Assembly (NCBI GenBank): GCA_910578825.1
Contig: CAJTSB010000003.1
Coordinates: 85,255-134,640, forward strand
DNA length: 49,386 bases
Direction: 5' to 3'
Origin: an uncultured Lachnospiraceae bacterium
GTDB lineage: Bacteria > Bacillota > Clostridia > Lachnospirales > Lachnospiraceae
This document shows, piece after piece, positions 1 to 8,658 of this stretch. Position 1 is the stretch's first letter. Each line of letters opens with the position of its first letter. The position numbers and the translations under genes were made by a program. Below the pieces are notes generated by a model. The model worked only from the letters and a program-made list of their open reading frames with translations, was not told the DNA's origin and ran no database searches.

Positions 1-196
1 GTATATTTAACAGTGACTTGTAATGTTTTTTCTCTATATTTTTTTTGTGCTTTTGCATTAAAATATAAATTAGGTTATTTTTTTGCTGGAAAATAGAAGA
101 AATATAATTTGTGAAAGTTGCATAGTCATAATGTACAAGTATGTGAGTGAAAGCAGTAGGAAGTAAGAGACAGAAAAAGGAAAGGGAGTGCATATA

Positions 197-1285
197 ATGA
201 TTTCAAATCAAATACTTCAGAATACGATTGATGGTTTAAAAGGCATTACCAGAATAGATTTGTGTATTATAGATACGGAGGGGAAAGTTCTGGCGACAAC
301 TTTTCAGGATACGGATAATTATGTCACGGCAGCGCTTACTTTCGTGGATTCACCGGCGGACAGCCAGGTTTTTCTGGGATGCCAGTTTTTTAAAGTATTT
401 GATGAGCATCAGTTAGAATATGTTCTGCTCGCCAACGGTGACAGTGATGATGTATTTATGGTGGGGAAAATAGCAAGTTTCCAGCTCCAGAATTTGCTGG
501 TGGCATATAAGGAGCGTTTTGATAAAGATAATTTTGTGAAAAATCTTTTGTTGGATAACCTGTTGCTGGTTGATATTTATAACCGTGCCAAGAAATTGCA
601 CATTGACACGGAAGCGCGCAGGGTGGTATTTATTATAGAGACAGCCCTGGAGAAAGACGGCAATGAAATGGAAAAGGTTCGCGGGTTGTTGGGAAGCAAA
701 TCCAGAGATTTCATTACTGCGGTAGATGAGAAAAATATCATCGTAGTCAAAGAAGTTTTGGAAAATGAGGGATATGACGATTTAAACAAAACGGCAGAGA
801 TGATTTTAAATATGTTCCACAACAGCGATAATCAGGAAATTCATATTGCCTACGGAACGATTGTAAATGAAATCAAAGAGGTGTCAAGATCCTACAAAGA
901 GGCGCGCATGGCACTGGACGTAGGTAAGATTTTCTTCGAGGAGCACCGGATAATTGCCTATTCGACACTGGGTATCGGGCGTCTGATTTATCAGCTTCCG
1001 ATTCCGCTGTGTAAGATGTTTATCAAAGAAATTTTTGATGGAAAGTCACCGGATGAATTTGACGACGAGACGCTTACCACGATTAATAAGTTTTTTGAGA
1101 ACAGCCTCAATGTATCAGAGACGTCCAGACAACTTTATATCCACCGCAATACGCTTGTCTACCGTTTGGATAAGTTGCAGAAGAGTACGGGATTGGATTT
1201 GCGTATCTTTGAGGATGCCATTACTTTTAAGATTGCATTGATGGTAGTAAAATACATGAAATATATGGAGTCTTTGGATTATTAG
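197..1285 (+). CDS. PucR/CdaR-family transcriptional regulator
   Basis: This is a DNA-binding regulator of the PucR/CdaR type, about 362 aa. The C-terminal part (last ~60 residues) carries the PucR helix-turn-helix with the family pattern in which a short HTH is followed by HRNTLVYRLDKL, and the middle region resembles the CdaR GGDEF-like domain. The N-terminal ~130 residues look like a ligand-sensing domain but I cannot name the ligand. A GTG at 188 would also be in frame. I prefer the ATG at 197 because the purine-rich AAAGGGA at 181-187 sits at the right distance. It lies 14 bases upstream of ftsE with the same orientation, so it may be cotranscribed, but regulation of cell division by it is only a possibility. 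The 187 bases before it are AT-rich, with no gene visible. Confidence 0.75.
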   Translation: MISNQILQNTIDGLKGITRIDLCIIDTEGKVLATTFQDTDNYVTAALTFVDSPADSQVFLGCQFFKVFDEHQLEYVLLANGDSDDVFMVGKIASFQLQNLLVAYKERFDKDNFVKNLLLDNLLLVDIYNRAKKLHIDTEARRVVFIIETALEKDGNEMEKVRGLLGSKSRDFITAVDEKNIIVVKEVLENEGYDDLNKTAEMILNMFHNSDNQEIHIAYGTIVNEIKEVSRSYKEARMALDVGKIFFEEHRIIAYSTLGIGRLIYQLPIPLCKMFIKEIFDGKSPDEFDDETLTTINKFFENSLNVSETSRQLYIHRNTLVYRLDKLQKSTGLDLRIFEDAITFKIALMVVKYMKYMESLDY

Positions 1286-1299
1286 ATTAGGAGGCTTAT

Positions 1300-1983
1300 A
1301 TGATTAAACTTGAAAATGTCAGTAAAGCGTATGCAGCGGGTATACCGGCATTAAATGACGTCAGTCTGCATATCGAGACGGGAGAGTTTGTTTTTGTGGT
1401 TGGGGACAGCGGTTCCGGGAAGTCAACATTGATTAAGCTGCTTTTAAAAGAGCTTGAACCTACGAGCGGCAGTATTGTCATCAATGGACAGAGACTTGGA
1501 AATATTCGCCATCGCGATATACCGAGATTTCGCAGGAACCTTGGCGTTGTATTTCAGGACTTCCGTCTGCTCAAAGACAGGAATGTATATGAGAATGTAG
1601 CGTTTGCGCAACGCGTCATCGGCATGTCGGTGAAGAGCATGCGCCGGAAGGTGCCCGCAGTTTTGTCTATGGTAGGGCTTGCGGCAAAGTACAAATCTTA
1701 TCCCAGACAGATTTCCGGTGGAGAGCAGCAGCGTGTGGCAATTGCGCGGGCGCTTGTAAATGAACCGAAAATTCTGCTTGCTGACGAGCCTACGGGAAAC
1801 CTTGATGCCAACAATGCATGGGATATTATGAAACTTCTGGAGGAGATCAATCAGAGAGGGACGACCGTTCTGGTTGTTACGCATAATCTGGAAATTGTCA
1901 AGACTATGAAGAAACGTGTCATTACAATGAAGAAAGGCGTTGTCGTCAGTGACGAGCGGATGGGTGATGACAATGAGGATTAG
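1300..1983 (+). CDS. ftsE: Cell division ATP-binding protein FtsE
   Basis: FtsE is the cytoplasmic ATPase of the FtsEX complex, which in Gram-positives controls peptidoglycan hydrolases at the membrane. The 227-aa product has Walker A (GDSGSGKST, about residues 35-43), the ABC signature ISGGEQQRVAIARAL and Walker B with the D-loop (LLADEPTGNLD), all intact. Length is typical for FtsE. The Shine-Dalgarno AGGAGG at 1289-1294 precedes the ATG. Its 3' end overlaps the start of ftsX by about 11-17 bases, the usual translational coupling for this pair. The call rests on the FtsE-type sequence plus the adjacent FtsX-type permease. Confidence 0.95.
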   Translation: MIKLENVSKAYAAGIPALNDVSLHIETGEFVFVVGDSGSGKSTLIKLLLKELEPTSGSIVINGQRLGNIRHRDIPRFRRNLGVVFQDFRLLKDRNVYENVAFAQRVIGMSVKSMRRKVPAVLSMVGLAAKYKSYPRQISGGEQQRVAIARALVNEPKILLADEPTGNLDANNAWDIMKLLEEINQRGTTVLVVTHNLEIVKTMKKRVITMKKGVVVSDERMGDDNED

Positions 1984-2881
1984 TACATTTTTCTATACGC
2001 TGAGACAGGGCGCGAAAAATATCTGGAAAAATAAAATGTTTTCCCTTGCCTCTATTGCAACGATGTCGGCCTGTATCTTTCTGTTCGGGGTGTTTTATTC
2101 TGTGGTTGTAAATTTTCAGAATGTCGTGCAGGAAGTGGAATCCGGCGTAGCGGTTACGGTATTTTTTGTGGACGGTACGTCCCAGGAACAGATAGACGAG
2201 ATAGGAGAACAGATCAGTAAGCGCGCAGAAGTATCGAAGAAGGTGTTTATTTCTGCGGAGCAAGCCTGGGCGGAATTTCAGAAAATCTACTTTGAGGGAG
2301 CGGAGGATATGGCAGAAGGATTTACAAATGATAATCCTCTGGCAAACTCGGCGCATTATGAGGTTTATATGAACGATATTTCCATGCAGGAAGCATTGGT
2401 TACATATCTGAGCTCCCTGGAAGGAGTGAAAGAAGTCAGGAGTTCTGATATCGCGGCAAATACATTGACAGATTTTAACCGTCTGATCGGTTATGTTTCT
2501 GCGGGAATCATCCTGATTCTCTTATGTGTGGCAATTTTTTTGATTAGCAACACGGTTATGATTGGAATTGCGGTCCGGCGGGAAGAGATTGCCATTATGA
2601 AACTGATTGGAGCAACGGATTATTTCGTGCGCGCCCCCTTTATTGTAGAGGGAATTCTTATCGGGATTATTGGCTCGGCGCTGCCGCTTACAGTATTGTA
2701 TTTCATGTACCGCAGAATTATTTTCTATGTGGCGGAGAAATTCCGCTGGCTCAGCAGTATGCTGGAATTCCTTCCGGTAGATAAAGTATTTGCAACACTG
2801 GTTCCGGTAGGCTTGATTCTTGGCGTTGGAATTGGATTTTTAGGCAGCAGTTTGACAATACGCAAACACCTCAGGGTGTAA
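1973..2881 (+). CDS. ftsX: Cell division protein FtsX
   Basis: FtsX is the integral membrane partner of FtsE. The protein (about 302 aa) has one N-terminal transmembrane segment (about residues 22-44), a ~130-residue extracellular domain, and three C-terminal membrane segments, the standard FtsX topology. The C-terminal FtsX-permease region contains the IAIMKLIGATDYFVRAPF stretch typical of the family. The open frame extends back to a TTG at 1940, but ATG at 1967 or 1973 inside the end of ftsE fits the family start (MRISTFF...) best; 1973 is chosen, 1967 is possible. The downstream protease gene follows after 25 bases, so all four genes from 197 may form one unit. Confidence 0.93.
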   Translation: MRISTFFYTLRQGAKNIWKNKMFSLASIATMSACIFLFGVFYSVVVNFQNVVQEVESGVAVTVFFVDGTSQEQIDEIGEQISKRAEVSKKVFISAEQAWAEFQKIYFEGAEDMAEGFTNDNPLANSAHYEVYMNDISMQEALVTYLSSLEGVKEVRSSDIAANTLTDFNRLIGYVSAGIILILLCVAIFLISNTVMIGIAVRREEIAIMKLIGATDYFVRAPFIVEGILIGIIGSALPLTVLYFMYRRIIFYVAEKFRWLSSMLEFLPVDKVFATLVPVGLILGVGIGFLGSSLTIRKHLRV

Positions 2882-2906
2882 TGAAGATTTAGGAAAGAGG
2901 GATAAG

Positions 2907-4253
2907 ATGGAAACACAATCGAGTGAGACACAGAACTTAGATTCTCAGGAACAGCTTGCACAACAATATGCCCTCAGGGAAAATGCGCGCTATAGCGATT
3001 CAAACGGTTATCCGCCGAAAAAGAATGGCATGGGATTTGGCGCAGGTATTTTGATTGGAAGCATCTGTACGATGTTGGTGGTTTTCGTTGTGTTTGTCGG
3101 CGGTTATACCATTGTGAATACCATGGGTTCGTCGATTGACCAGGATACAGATGTGGAGCAGTCGTTTAAGGAGGGATTGCTGGATGATTCCTTCGAGAAG
3201 AAGGTAACAGAGCTGTCCAAACTCATAGACCAGTATTATTATGAAAAAATTGATAAGAATGCCCTGGTGGAGGGCATGTACGCCGGGATGGCGGAGGGGT
3301 TGGGAGACCCTTATTCCGCATACTTTTCAGCGGAGGAGTACGCGTCTTTCAATGAGAGCACGACGGGTGTTTATTGTGGAATCGGCACGGTGCTGACCCA
3401 GGATGTGAAGACGAATGTGGTGACAATTCTGCATGTCTACCCGGGAACTCCAGCGGAGGAGGCAGGGATTAAGGACGGGGATATTATTGCCAAAGTGGAC
3501 GATATTGCCGGAGACAGCATGGATCTGTCTGAGCTCTCAAGCCATATCAAAGGTGAAGAGGGCACGAAGGTTCACATAGAGGTCATGCGCCAGGGAGAGA
3601 GCGATTATCTGGGATTTGACGTGGAGCGCAGGAAAATTGAAGTACCTACAGTGGAGCACCAGATGTTGGAAGGTAAGGTCGGACTTATTCGCATTACCGA
3701 GTTTTCCAATGGTACGCCAGAGCAGTTTGACAAGGCTGTCAGGGATTTGCAGGAGCAGGGAATGGTTTCGATGATTGTGGATTTGCGCGACAATCCGGGA
3801 GGTGTCCTTCAATCGGTGTGCGATATGCTCGATGAGATTTTGCCGGAAGGGTTATTGGTGTACACAGAGGATAAATATGGAAACCGCTCCGATTATAAAT
3901 CCGACGCTGATTGCATGGATATTCCCATGGCGGTGTTGATCAACGGAAACAGCGCCAGCGCTTCTGAAATTTTTGCGGGCGCAATTAAGGATTATCAATA
4001 TGGAACGCTGATCGGAACAACGTCATTTGGAAAAGGAATTGTGCAGACGATTATTCCGCTGGAAGATGGAAGTGCCATTAAGCTCACAATGGCGAAATAT
4101 TTTACGCCCAAGGGAAATTACATCCATGAGGTAGGTATTTCTCCGGATATCGAATTGGAATATGAATACCTGAGTGAGGGGGATGAGACGTACAATCCCA
4201 TGCACGACAACCAGGTCTTAAAGGCTTTGGAGGTTCTCGGCGAGGGAAAATGA
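2907..4253 (+). CDS. S41-family carboxyl-terminal processing protease (CtpA/CtpB type)
   Basis: A membrane-anchored serine protease of family S41A, 448 aa. Residues ~43-70 form one transmembrane segment after a charged cytoplasmic tail, so the catalytic part is outside the cell. A PDZ domain spans about 155-235, followed by the tail-specific protease domain. The SASASE motif at 350-355 supplies the nucleophile and Lys377 in TSFGKG is the general base; both are present. In Bacilli such proteases act in sporulation signalling (CtpB) and envelope maintenance; the exact substrate here is unknown. It follows ftsX, a neighbourhood often seen in Clostridia, and starts with ATG after AGGAAAGAGGG. About 50 bases separate it from the TPP riboswitch. 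Confidence 0.92.
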   Translation: METQSSETQNLDSQEQLAQQYALRENARYSDSNGYPPKKNGMGFGAGILIGSICTMLVVFVVFVGGYTIVNTMGSSIDQDTDVEQSFKEGLLDDSFEKKVTELSKLIDQYYYEKIDKNALVEGMYAGMAEGLGDPYSAYFSAEEYASFNESTTGVYCGIGTVLTQDVKTNVVTILHVYPGTPAEEAGIKDGDIIAKVDDIAGDSMDLSELSSHIKGEEGTKVHIEVMRQGESDYLGFDVERRKIEVPTVEHQMLEGKVGLIRITEFSNGTPEQFDKAVRDLQEQGMVSMIVDLRDNPGGVLQSVCDMLDEILPEGLLVYTEDKYGNRSDYKSDADCMDIPMAVLINGNSASASEIFAGAIKDYQYGTLIGTTSFGKGIVQTIIPLEDGSAIKLTMAKYFTPKGNYIHEVGISPDIELEYEYLSEGDETYNPMHDNQVLKALEVLGEGK

Positions 4254-4304
4254 TATTCATTGACAAAGCAGCAGGAATCATATATGATTATAAATGAACA
4301 AATA

Positions 4305-4387
4305 AACGCAGAGGGACTGCTTAGCAGTTGAGAAGGTTAAAACCTGACTCTTTGAACCTGTCAGTTAATACTGTCGTAGGGAGCGTA
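4305..4387 (+). promoter_or_regulatory. TPP riboswitch aptamer (THI box)
   Basis: The closing helix pairs ACGC (4306-4309) with GCGT (4383-4386). Inside are the conserved thiamine-pyrophosphate aptamer elements: GTTGAGA (4327-4333) for the pyrimidine-sensing arm, CTTTGAACCTG (about 4350-4360) and the GTCGTAGGGAGCG 3' part. It sits immediately before a terminator and thiC. By family knowledge, TPP binding turns the operon off. Matching of the conserved blocks is by eye. Confidence 0.93.
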
Positions 4388-4398
4388 ACGGAAACAGA

Positions 4399-4431
4399 AA
4401 GAAGACGCTGTCACGGCACGTCTTCTTTTTT
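4399..4431 (+). terminator. Riboswitch-controlled intrinsic terminator
   Basis: AAGAAGACG (4399-4407) pairs with CGTCTTCTT (4419-4427) around an 11-nt loop, followed by a run of T. It lies between the TPP aptamer and the thiC start, so it is the likely expression platform for transcriptional attenuation. Confidence 0.88.
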
Positions 4432-4465
4432 GTTATCCAGTCTCTTCCCAAAGGAGAAGAGAATT

Positions 4466-5770
4466 ATGAGAGAATTTGCAACACAGATGGAAGCGGCGCG
4501 AGGAGGCATTGTAACCGAAGAGTTAAAGAAAGTGGCGAAGAAGGAGCGTATGACGCTCGAAGAGCTCATGCCGCTGGTGGCAGAGGGAAAAGTTGTAATC
4601 TGTGCCAACAAGAATCATACCTGTATTGAGCCGGAGGGCGTGGGCTCCATGCTTAGGACAAAAATCAATGTCAATCTTGGCGTCTCCAGAGATTGTAAGG
4701 ATTATGATGTTGAGATGGAGAAAGTAATGGAAGCTGTGAATATGGGCGCACATGCGATTATGGATTTGTCTTCCCATGGAGATACCATTCCTTTCCGCAG
4801 AAAACTTACTTCGGAGTGCCCGGCAATGATTGGCACAGTTCCGGTATACGATGCTGTCATTCACTATCAGAGGGATCTGGCGACCCTGACGGCGAAGGAT
4901 TTTTTGGATGTGGTACGTCTTCATGCGCAAGACGGCGTCGATTTTGTCACGCTTCACTGCGGAATTACCAGAAAAACCATTGAACAGATTCGCAGGCACA
5001 AACGAAAGATGAATATTGTATCAAGGGGTGGTTCCCTGGTATTTGCCTGGATGTGTATGACGGGGCAAGAGAATCCGTTTTACGAATATTACGATCAAAT
5101 ACTGGAAATATGCCGTGAGTATGATGTAACCATTTCACTGGGCGATGCCTGCCGTCCAGGCTGTCTGGCAGATGGCTCCGACGTATGCCAGATAGAAGAG
5201 CTGGTGCGGCTGGGAGAGCTTACCAAACGTGCCTGGGAGCGCGACGTACAGGTAATGGTAGAAGGACCGGGGCATATGCCGATGGATCAGATTGCCGCAA
5301 ATATGAAGATACAGCAGACCATCTGCATGGGCGCGCCGTTCTATGTATTAGGGCCGATTGTAACCGATATTGCACCTGGATACGACCATATCACATCGGC
5401 AATCGGCGGCGCAATCGCGGCACAGAATGGCGCGGCGTTTCTCTGTTACGTGACGCCTGCGGAGCATTTGGCGCTGCCGAATGTGGAGGATGTCAAACAG
5501 GGAATTATGGCCTCCAAAATTGCAGCCCATGCAGCGGATATAGCAAAAGGCGTTCGCGGTGCGAGGGAAATAGACGATAAGATGGCAGACGCCAGAAGGG
5601 CGTTGGATTGGGAGGCGCAGTGGACATATGCCATGGATCCGGAGACGGCGAAAAAGATTCGAAAAGAGCGGAAACCGGAACATGATGATACCTGTTCCAT
5701 GTGTGGAAAATTTTGCGCGGTACGCAGTATGAACAAAGCCTTGTCAGGCGAATATATCGACATTCTGTAA
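4466..5770 (+). CDS. thiC: Phosphomethylpyrimidine synthase ThiC
   Basis: ThiC is the radical-SAM enzyme that rearranges aminoimidazole ribotide into hydroxymethylpyrimidine phosphate, the pyrimidine half of thiamine. The 434-aa product is the short clostridial form. Near its C-terminus is the cluster-binding CSMCGKFC, a CxxCxxxC spacing one residue shorter than the CxxCxxxxC of longer proteobacterial enzymes. The metal and substrate motifs VEGPGHMP and TDIAPGYDHI are present. The open frame runs back to 4328, through the riboswitch. The real start is ATG 4466, preceded by AAAGGAG (4450-4456) and lying just past the terminator. It is the first gene of the thiamine operon. Confidence 0.97.
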   Translation: MREFATQMEAARGGIVTEELKKVAKKERMTLEELMPLVAEGKVVICANKNHTCIEPEGVGSMLRTKINVNLGVSRDCKDYDVEMEKVMEAVNMGAHAIMDLSSHGDTIPFRRKLTSECPAMIGTVPVYDAVIHYQRDLATLTAKDFLDVVRLHAQDGVDFVTLHCGITRKTIEQIRRHKRKMNIVSRGGSLVFAWMCMTGQENPFYEYYDQILEICREYDVTISLGDACRPGCLADGSDVCQIEELVRLGELTKRAWERDVQVMVEGPGHMPMDQIAANMKIQQTICMGAPFYVLGPIVTDIAPGYDHITSAIGGAIAAQNGAAFLCYVTPAEHLALPNVEDVKQGIMASKIAAHAADIAKGVRGAREIDDKMADARRALDWEAQWTYAMDPETAKKIRKERKPEHDDTCSMCGKFCAVRSMNKALSGEYIDIL

Positions 5771-5789
5771 TGTCAGAAGGAGGAAAATT

Positions 5790-6329
5790 ATGAGATTAAA
5801 TTTAAAAAAATTGGCGCTGGCGGGGATGATGACGGCGCTTGGAGTGTGTCTGTCAACGTTCTCAATTCCGGTGGGTATTTCCAGATGTTTTCCGGTACAG
5901 CATTTGTTGAATGTGCTTGCCGGCGTATTTCTGGGACCTGGATATGCATTGGGTTTTTCTTTTTCCACAGCGCTCATCCGTAACCTTTTAGGCACAGGAA
6001 GTCTGCTTGCTTTTCCGGGCAGCATGGTGGGGGCTCTTTTGGGAGCGTTGTTCTATCGTTATAGCGGAAAAATCTGGATGACGTTTGTCGGTGAGATTGT
6101 GGGAACAGGATTCTTCGGCGGTATGCTTTGCTATCCCCTGGCAATTGTTTTCATGGGAAACCGGGAGGCGGCGGTATTTACATATGTTCTTCCCTTTTTG
6201 ATCAGTACGGTGGGAGGCTGCGTGATGGCGGCAATGCTTTTGGGTATTCTGTTTAAGTCAGGCGCCTTTCATTACCTGAAAAGCATGGTGGACGAGCAGC
6301 CGATCATTCGAAAAGGGCCCTTGTCATGA
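5790..6329 (+). CDS. thiW: ThiW-type thiazole uptake S-component
   Basis: A small hydrophobic protein of 179 aa with five to six predicted membrane segments, matching ThiW, the substrate-binding component of an energy-coupling-factor transporter thought to import the thiazole precursor of thiamine. Family-typical features are the N-terminal MxxLxLAGMMTALGV and the FPVQHLLNVLAGVFLGP stretch. No ECF ATPase or T-component lies next to it, as expected if it shares a housekeeping ECF module. It starts at an ATG after AAGGAGG and ends in an ATGA overlap with thiM, so the two are coupled. Thiazole specificity is inferred from the family and from thiM. Confidence 0.88.
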   Translation: MRLNLKKLALAGMMTALGVCLSTFSIPVGISRCFPVQHLLNVLAGVFLGPGYALGFSFSTALIRNLLGTGSLLAFPGSMVGALLGALFYRYSGKIWMTFVGEIVGTGFFGGMLCYPLAIVFMGNREAAVFTYVLPFLISTVGGCVMAAMLLGILFKSGAFHYLKSMVDEQPIIRKGPLS

Positions 6330-7204
6330 ACGTTGAGGGTAAGATAAAAGCAGAAGAAATTGTCGGGATATTTCAGGAGATTTGCAGGAAAAGACCCTTG
6401 ATACATATGCTGCCAAATGCTGTTTCAGCATCTTTATGCGCAGACGGATTATCTGCGCTGGGGGCACGTCCTCTGATGGCGGTGGCGGCCTGTGAGATGG
6501 AGGAGATTACGCGGCAGGCGGATGCAAGCGTTATTAATCTGGGACAGCCTGATTTGGAAAAGCTGCGGGCTGCGGAGCTGGTAATAAAAGAGGCGGCAGG
6601 AAACGGCAAACCGCTGGTGCTTGATCCGGTAGGGTGTGGAGCGTCCCGTTTTCGTCTGGAGTCTGTGCAGAGAATCTTAAATATGCCGTGGCAGGGAATT
6701 GTGAAAGGTAACCGTTCGGAATTATACAGTATTCAGAACGATTGTCTGACAATGGAGGGGGTCGATGCCATCGCGAATTGGGAACTGTCGGAGCAGATTC
6801 CCGCGAACAGGGTATATCTGGCGACCGGAAAGGATGATTTGATTCTGTGGGCAGGAAATAGCATGAAGATTGCGCACAGGGAGGGGCGTAGCCGTGAAAA
6901 AACAAGCCGATATAATATAGTAGGAAACGGATGCCTGACGGGAGCGGTGGCGGGCGCATGTTACGCAGCCGTTTTGCGTATGCATTCCGGGGTGGAGAAA
7001 ATTTCTGATGAAAGAATTCTTACCCGCCTGAGAGTGACAGCCGCTCTGGCTGCATCTTTGGGCATGGCGTTTGGCTTGGAACGGGCAGATGCAGTTTCAG
7101 GTTATGGACTGGCAAAAGCGGCTCTCCTGGATGGATTGACCCTGCTTGCAGAGTCGGAATTTGAAGACTGGATAAGAAAAGGGGAAAGAAGGTGGATGGA
7201 ATGA
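6326..7204 (+). CDS. thiM: Hydroxyethylthiazole kinase ThiM
   Basis: ThiM phosphorylates hydroxyethylthiazole, a salvage step that feeds ThiE. The 292-aa product has the ribokinase-like fold signatures of the family: PLIHMLPNAVSASLCADGLSA near residue 25 (family usually PLVHxITNYVVxNxxAN), the LDPVGCGASRFR stretch, and the C-terminal NGCLTGAVAGA anion-hole region (usually GTGCMLTAL). The N-terminal motif is somewhat divergent from textbook ThiM, yet the overall length and order agree. It overlaps thiW by ATGA and thiE by ATGA (7201-7204). Presence of thiM with thiW and absence of thiG/thiH in the window point to thiazole salvage. Confidence 0.9.
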   Translation: MNVEGKIKAEEIVGIFQEICRKRPLIHMLPNAVSASLCADGLSALGARPLMAVAACEMEEITRQADASVINLGQPDLEKLRAAELVIKEAAGNGKPLVLDPVGCGASRFRLESVQRILNMPWQGIVKGNRSELYSIQNDCLTMEGVDAIANWELSEQIPANRVYLATGKDDLILWAGNSMKIAHREGRSREKTSRYNIVGNGCLTGAVAGACYAAVLRMHSGVEKISDERILTRLRVTAALAASLGMAFGLERADAVSGYGLAKAALLDGLTLLAESEFEDWIRKGERRWME

Positions 7205-7809
7205 AAAGATGGCTGTATCTGATTGCAGATTTTTCCTGTGGAGAAGAGGCCATAAGGCAGTCATTGGAAGCCGGGGTTGATTACATTCAGCTTCGGGAAA
7301 AAGATATTACATCCGCGGAATATTTAAGAAGGGCAAGAAGGTTACGTGAGATGACGGCGGATTTCGATACAAAACTGATCATCAACGACCGATTGGATAT
7401 CGCAATGCTTTGTGATGCGGACGGCGTGCATCTGGGACAGTCCGATGTTCCTGTGCAGGATGCGCGAATGCTGCTCGGGAAAGGGAAAATTATCGGGGTT
7501 ACGGCAAAGACCGTGGAACAGGCAGAACAGGCAATGGCAGATGGCGCGGACTATCTGGGCAGCGGCGCATGGTTTCCGACGGAGACGAAAAAAGACGCTG
7601 TGCCACTTTCGGAGGAAGTTTACCGCGCCATCCGAAAAGCGGCTCCCATACCGAATGTGGCGGTGGGCGGAATTACTGCGCAGAATTGCATACGGCCACT
7701 GGAATGCAAAGCGACAGGGCTTGCCATTTCCGCCGGAATTTTGAGAGCCAAAAGTCCGGCGGCGGAAGTGCGGAATATACGAAAATATCTGGAAGAATTT
7801 TCGATTTAG
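7201..7809 (+). CDS. thiE: Thiamine-phosphate synthase ThiE
   Basis: ThiE condenses hydroxymethylpyrimidine diphosphate with thiazole phosphate to give thiamine monophosphate. The protein (about 202 aa) shows the TIM-barrel family motifs: VDYIQLREKD, LIINDRLDIA, DGVHLGQSD and the phosphate-binding VAVGGITAQN. A GTG at 7192 is in frame, but ATG 7201 forms the ATGA overlap with thiM and has AAGAAGG at 7187-7193 as a ribosome site, so it is preferred. The length is normal. It is followed 48 bases later by thiD. Confidence 0.95.
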   Translation: MKRWLYLIADFSCGEEAIRQSLEAGVDYIQLREKDITSAEYLRRARRLREMTADFDTKLIINDRLDIAMLCDADGVHLGQSDVPVQDARMLLGKGKIIGVTAKTVEQAEQAMADGADYLGSGAWFPTETKKDAVPLSEEVYRAIRKAAPIPNVAVGGITAQNCIRPLECKATGLAISAGILRAKSPAAEVRNIRKYLEEFSI

Positions 7810-7857
7810 AACGAAGAAATTTTGGAATGTTTTTGCTGAATAAAAAGGAGGCAAGGT

Positions 7858-8646
7858 GTGAAGACGGTACTTACGATAGCCGGAAGCGATTGCAGCGGAG
7901 GCGCCGGAATACAGGCAGATTTAAAGACAATTGCATCGCGGGGGCTGTATGGTGAGAGCGTGATTACTGCGCTGACAGCACAGAATACCATGGGGGTAGC
8001 GGATATTCTTCCGGTATCCCCTGATTTTTTAGAGAAACAGTTGGAATGTGTGTTTACCGATATTGTGCCCGACGCTGTAAAGGTGGGAATGATTACCAGT
8101 GTGGAACAGATGGAGGTTATCGGGAGATGTCTGAAGAAATATCAGGCGAAACATGTAGTGATGGATACGGTGCTGGTATCCACCAGCGGCAGGCGTCTGA
8201 TGGAGCCGGAAGCGATGGAATATTACCGGACAAGGCTGCTTCCAATGGCAGAGCTTTATACGCCGAATCTTCCGGAGGCGGAGGCTTTATTAAAAACAAC
8301 TGTCAAAACAAGAGAAGAAAGGGTTGCGGCAGCAAGGGAGTTTGCGTTACAATACAGAGGTATTGTTTATTTGAAAGGCGGACATGACGCTGTTTGTGCA
8401 GATGATTTGTTTTATGATGGGAAGGAGTTTTTGTGGCTCGAGGAGAAGCATATAGAAAGCAGCAATACTCATGGGACAGGCTGTACGCTTTCCTCAGCCA
8501 TTGCCTGTGGACTGGCAATAGGGCTGTCTGCGAAAGACAGTGTCCGACAGGCGAAGGAGTATGTTACGGGAGCAATTGCAGACGGCATGGAATTAGGAAA
8601 AGGAAATGGACCGCTGAACCATATGTATCAAATGAAAAAGTCATAA
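7858..8646 (+). CDS. thiD: Hydroxymethylpyrimidine/phosphomethylpyrimidine kinase ThiD
   Basis: ThiD phosphorylates hydroxymethylpyrimidine twice to make the diphosphate used by ThiE. The 262-aa product opens with the family signature TIAGSDCSGGAGIQADLKT, has VMDTVLVSTSGRRL, and ends with the ribokinase-like THGTGCTLSSAIA catalytic loop whose Asp is replaced in ThiD by the Cys-containing GTGC motif. The start is GTG 7858 with AAGGAGG at 7845-7851. It is the last biosynthetic gene of the operon. The next gene, a lipoprotein, begins 12 bases later and may share the transcript without sharing the function. Confidence 0.95.
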   Translation: MKTVLTIAGSDCSGGAGIQADLKTIASRGLYGESVITALTAQNTMGVADILPVSPDFLEKQLECVFTDIVPDAVKVGMITSVEQMEVIGRCLKKYQAKHVVMDTVLVSTSGRRLMEPEAMEYYRTRLLPMAELYTPNLPEAEALLKTTVKTREERVAAAREFALQYRGIVYLKGGHDAVCADDLFYDGKEFLWLEEKHIESSNTHGTGCTLSSAIACGLAIGLSAKDSVRQAKEYVTGAIADGMELGKGNGPLNHMYQMKKS

Positions 8647-8658
8647 GGGAGATTGGAA

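Noticed and set aside
1..187. AT-rich upstream segment, examined for the end of a previous gene or an RNA gene
   Set aside because: No frame or tRNA-like fold is visible; only AT-rich sequence with several poor -10-like boxes.
5185..5580. Long frame inside thiC on the same strand
   Set aside because: It is an out-of-frame shadow of thiC with no start signal; the thiC frame is clearly the coding one.
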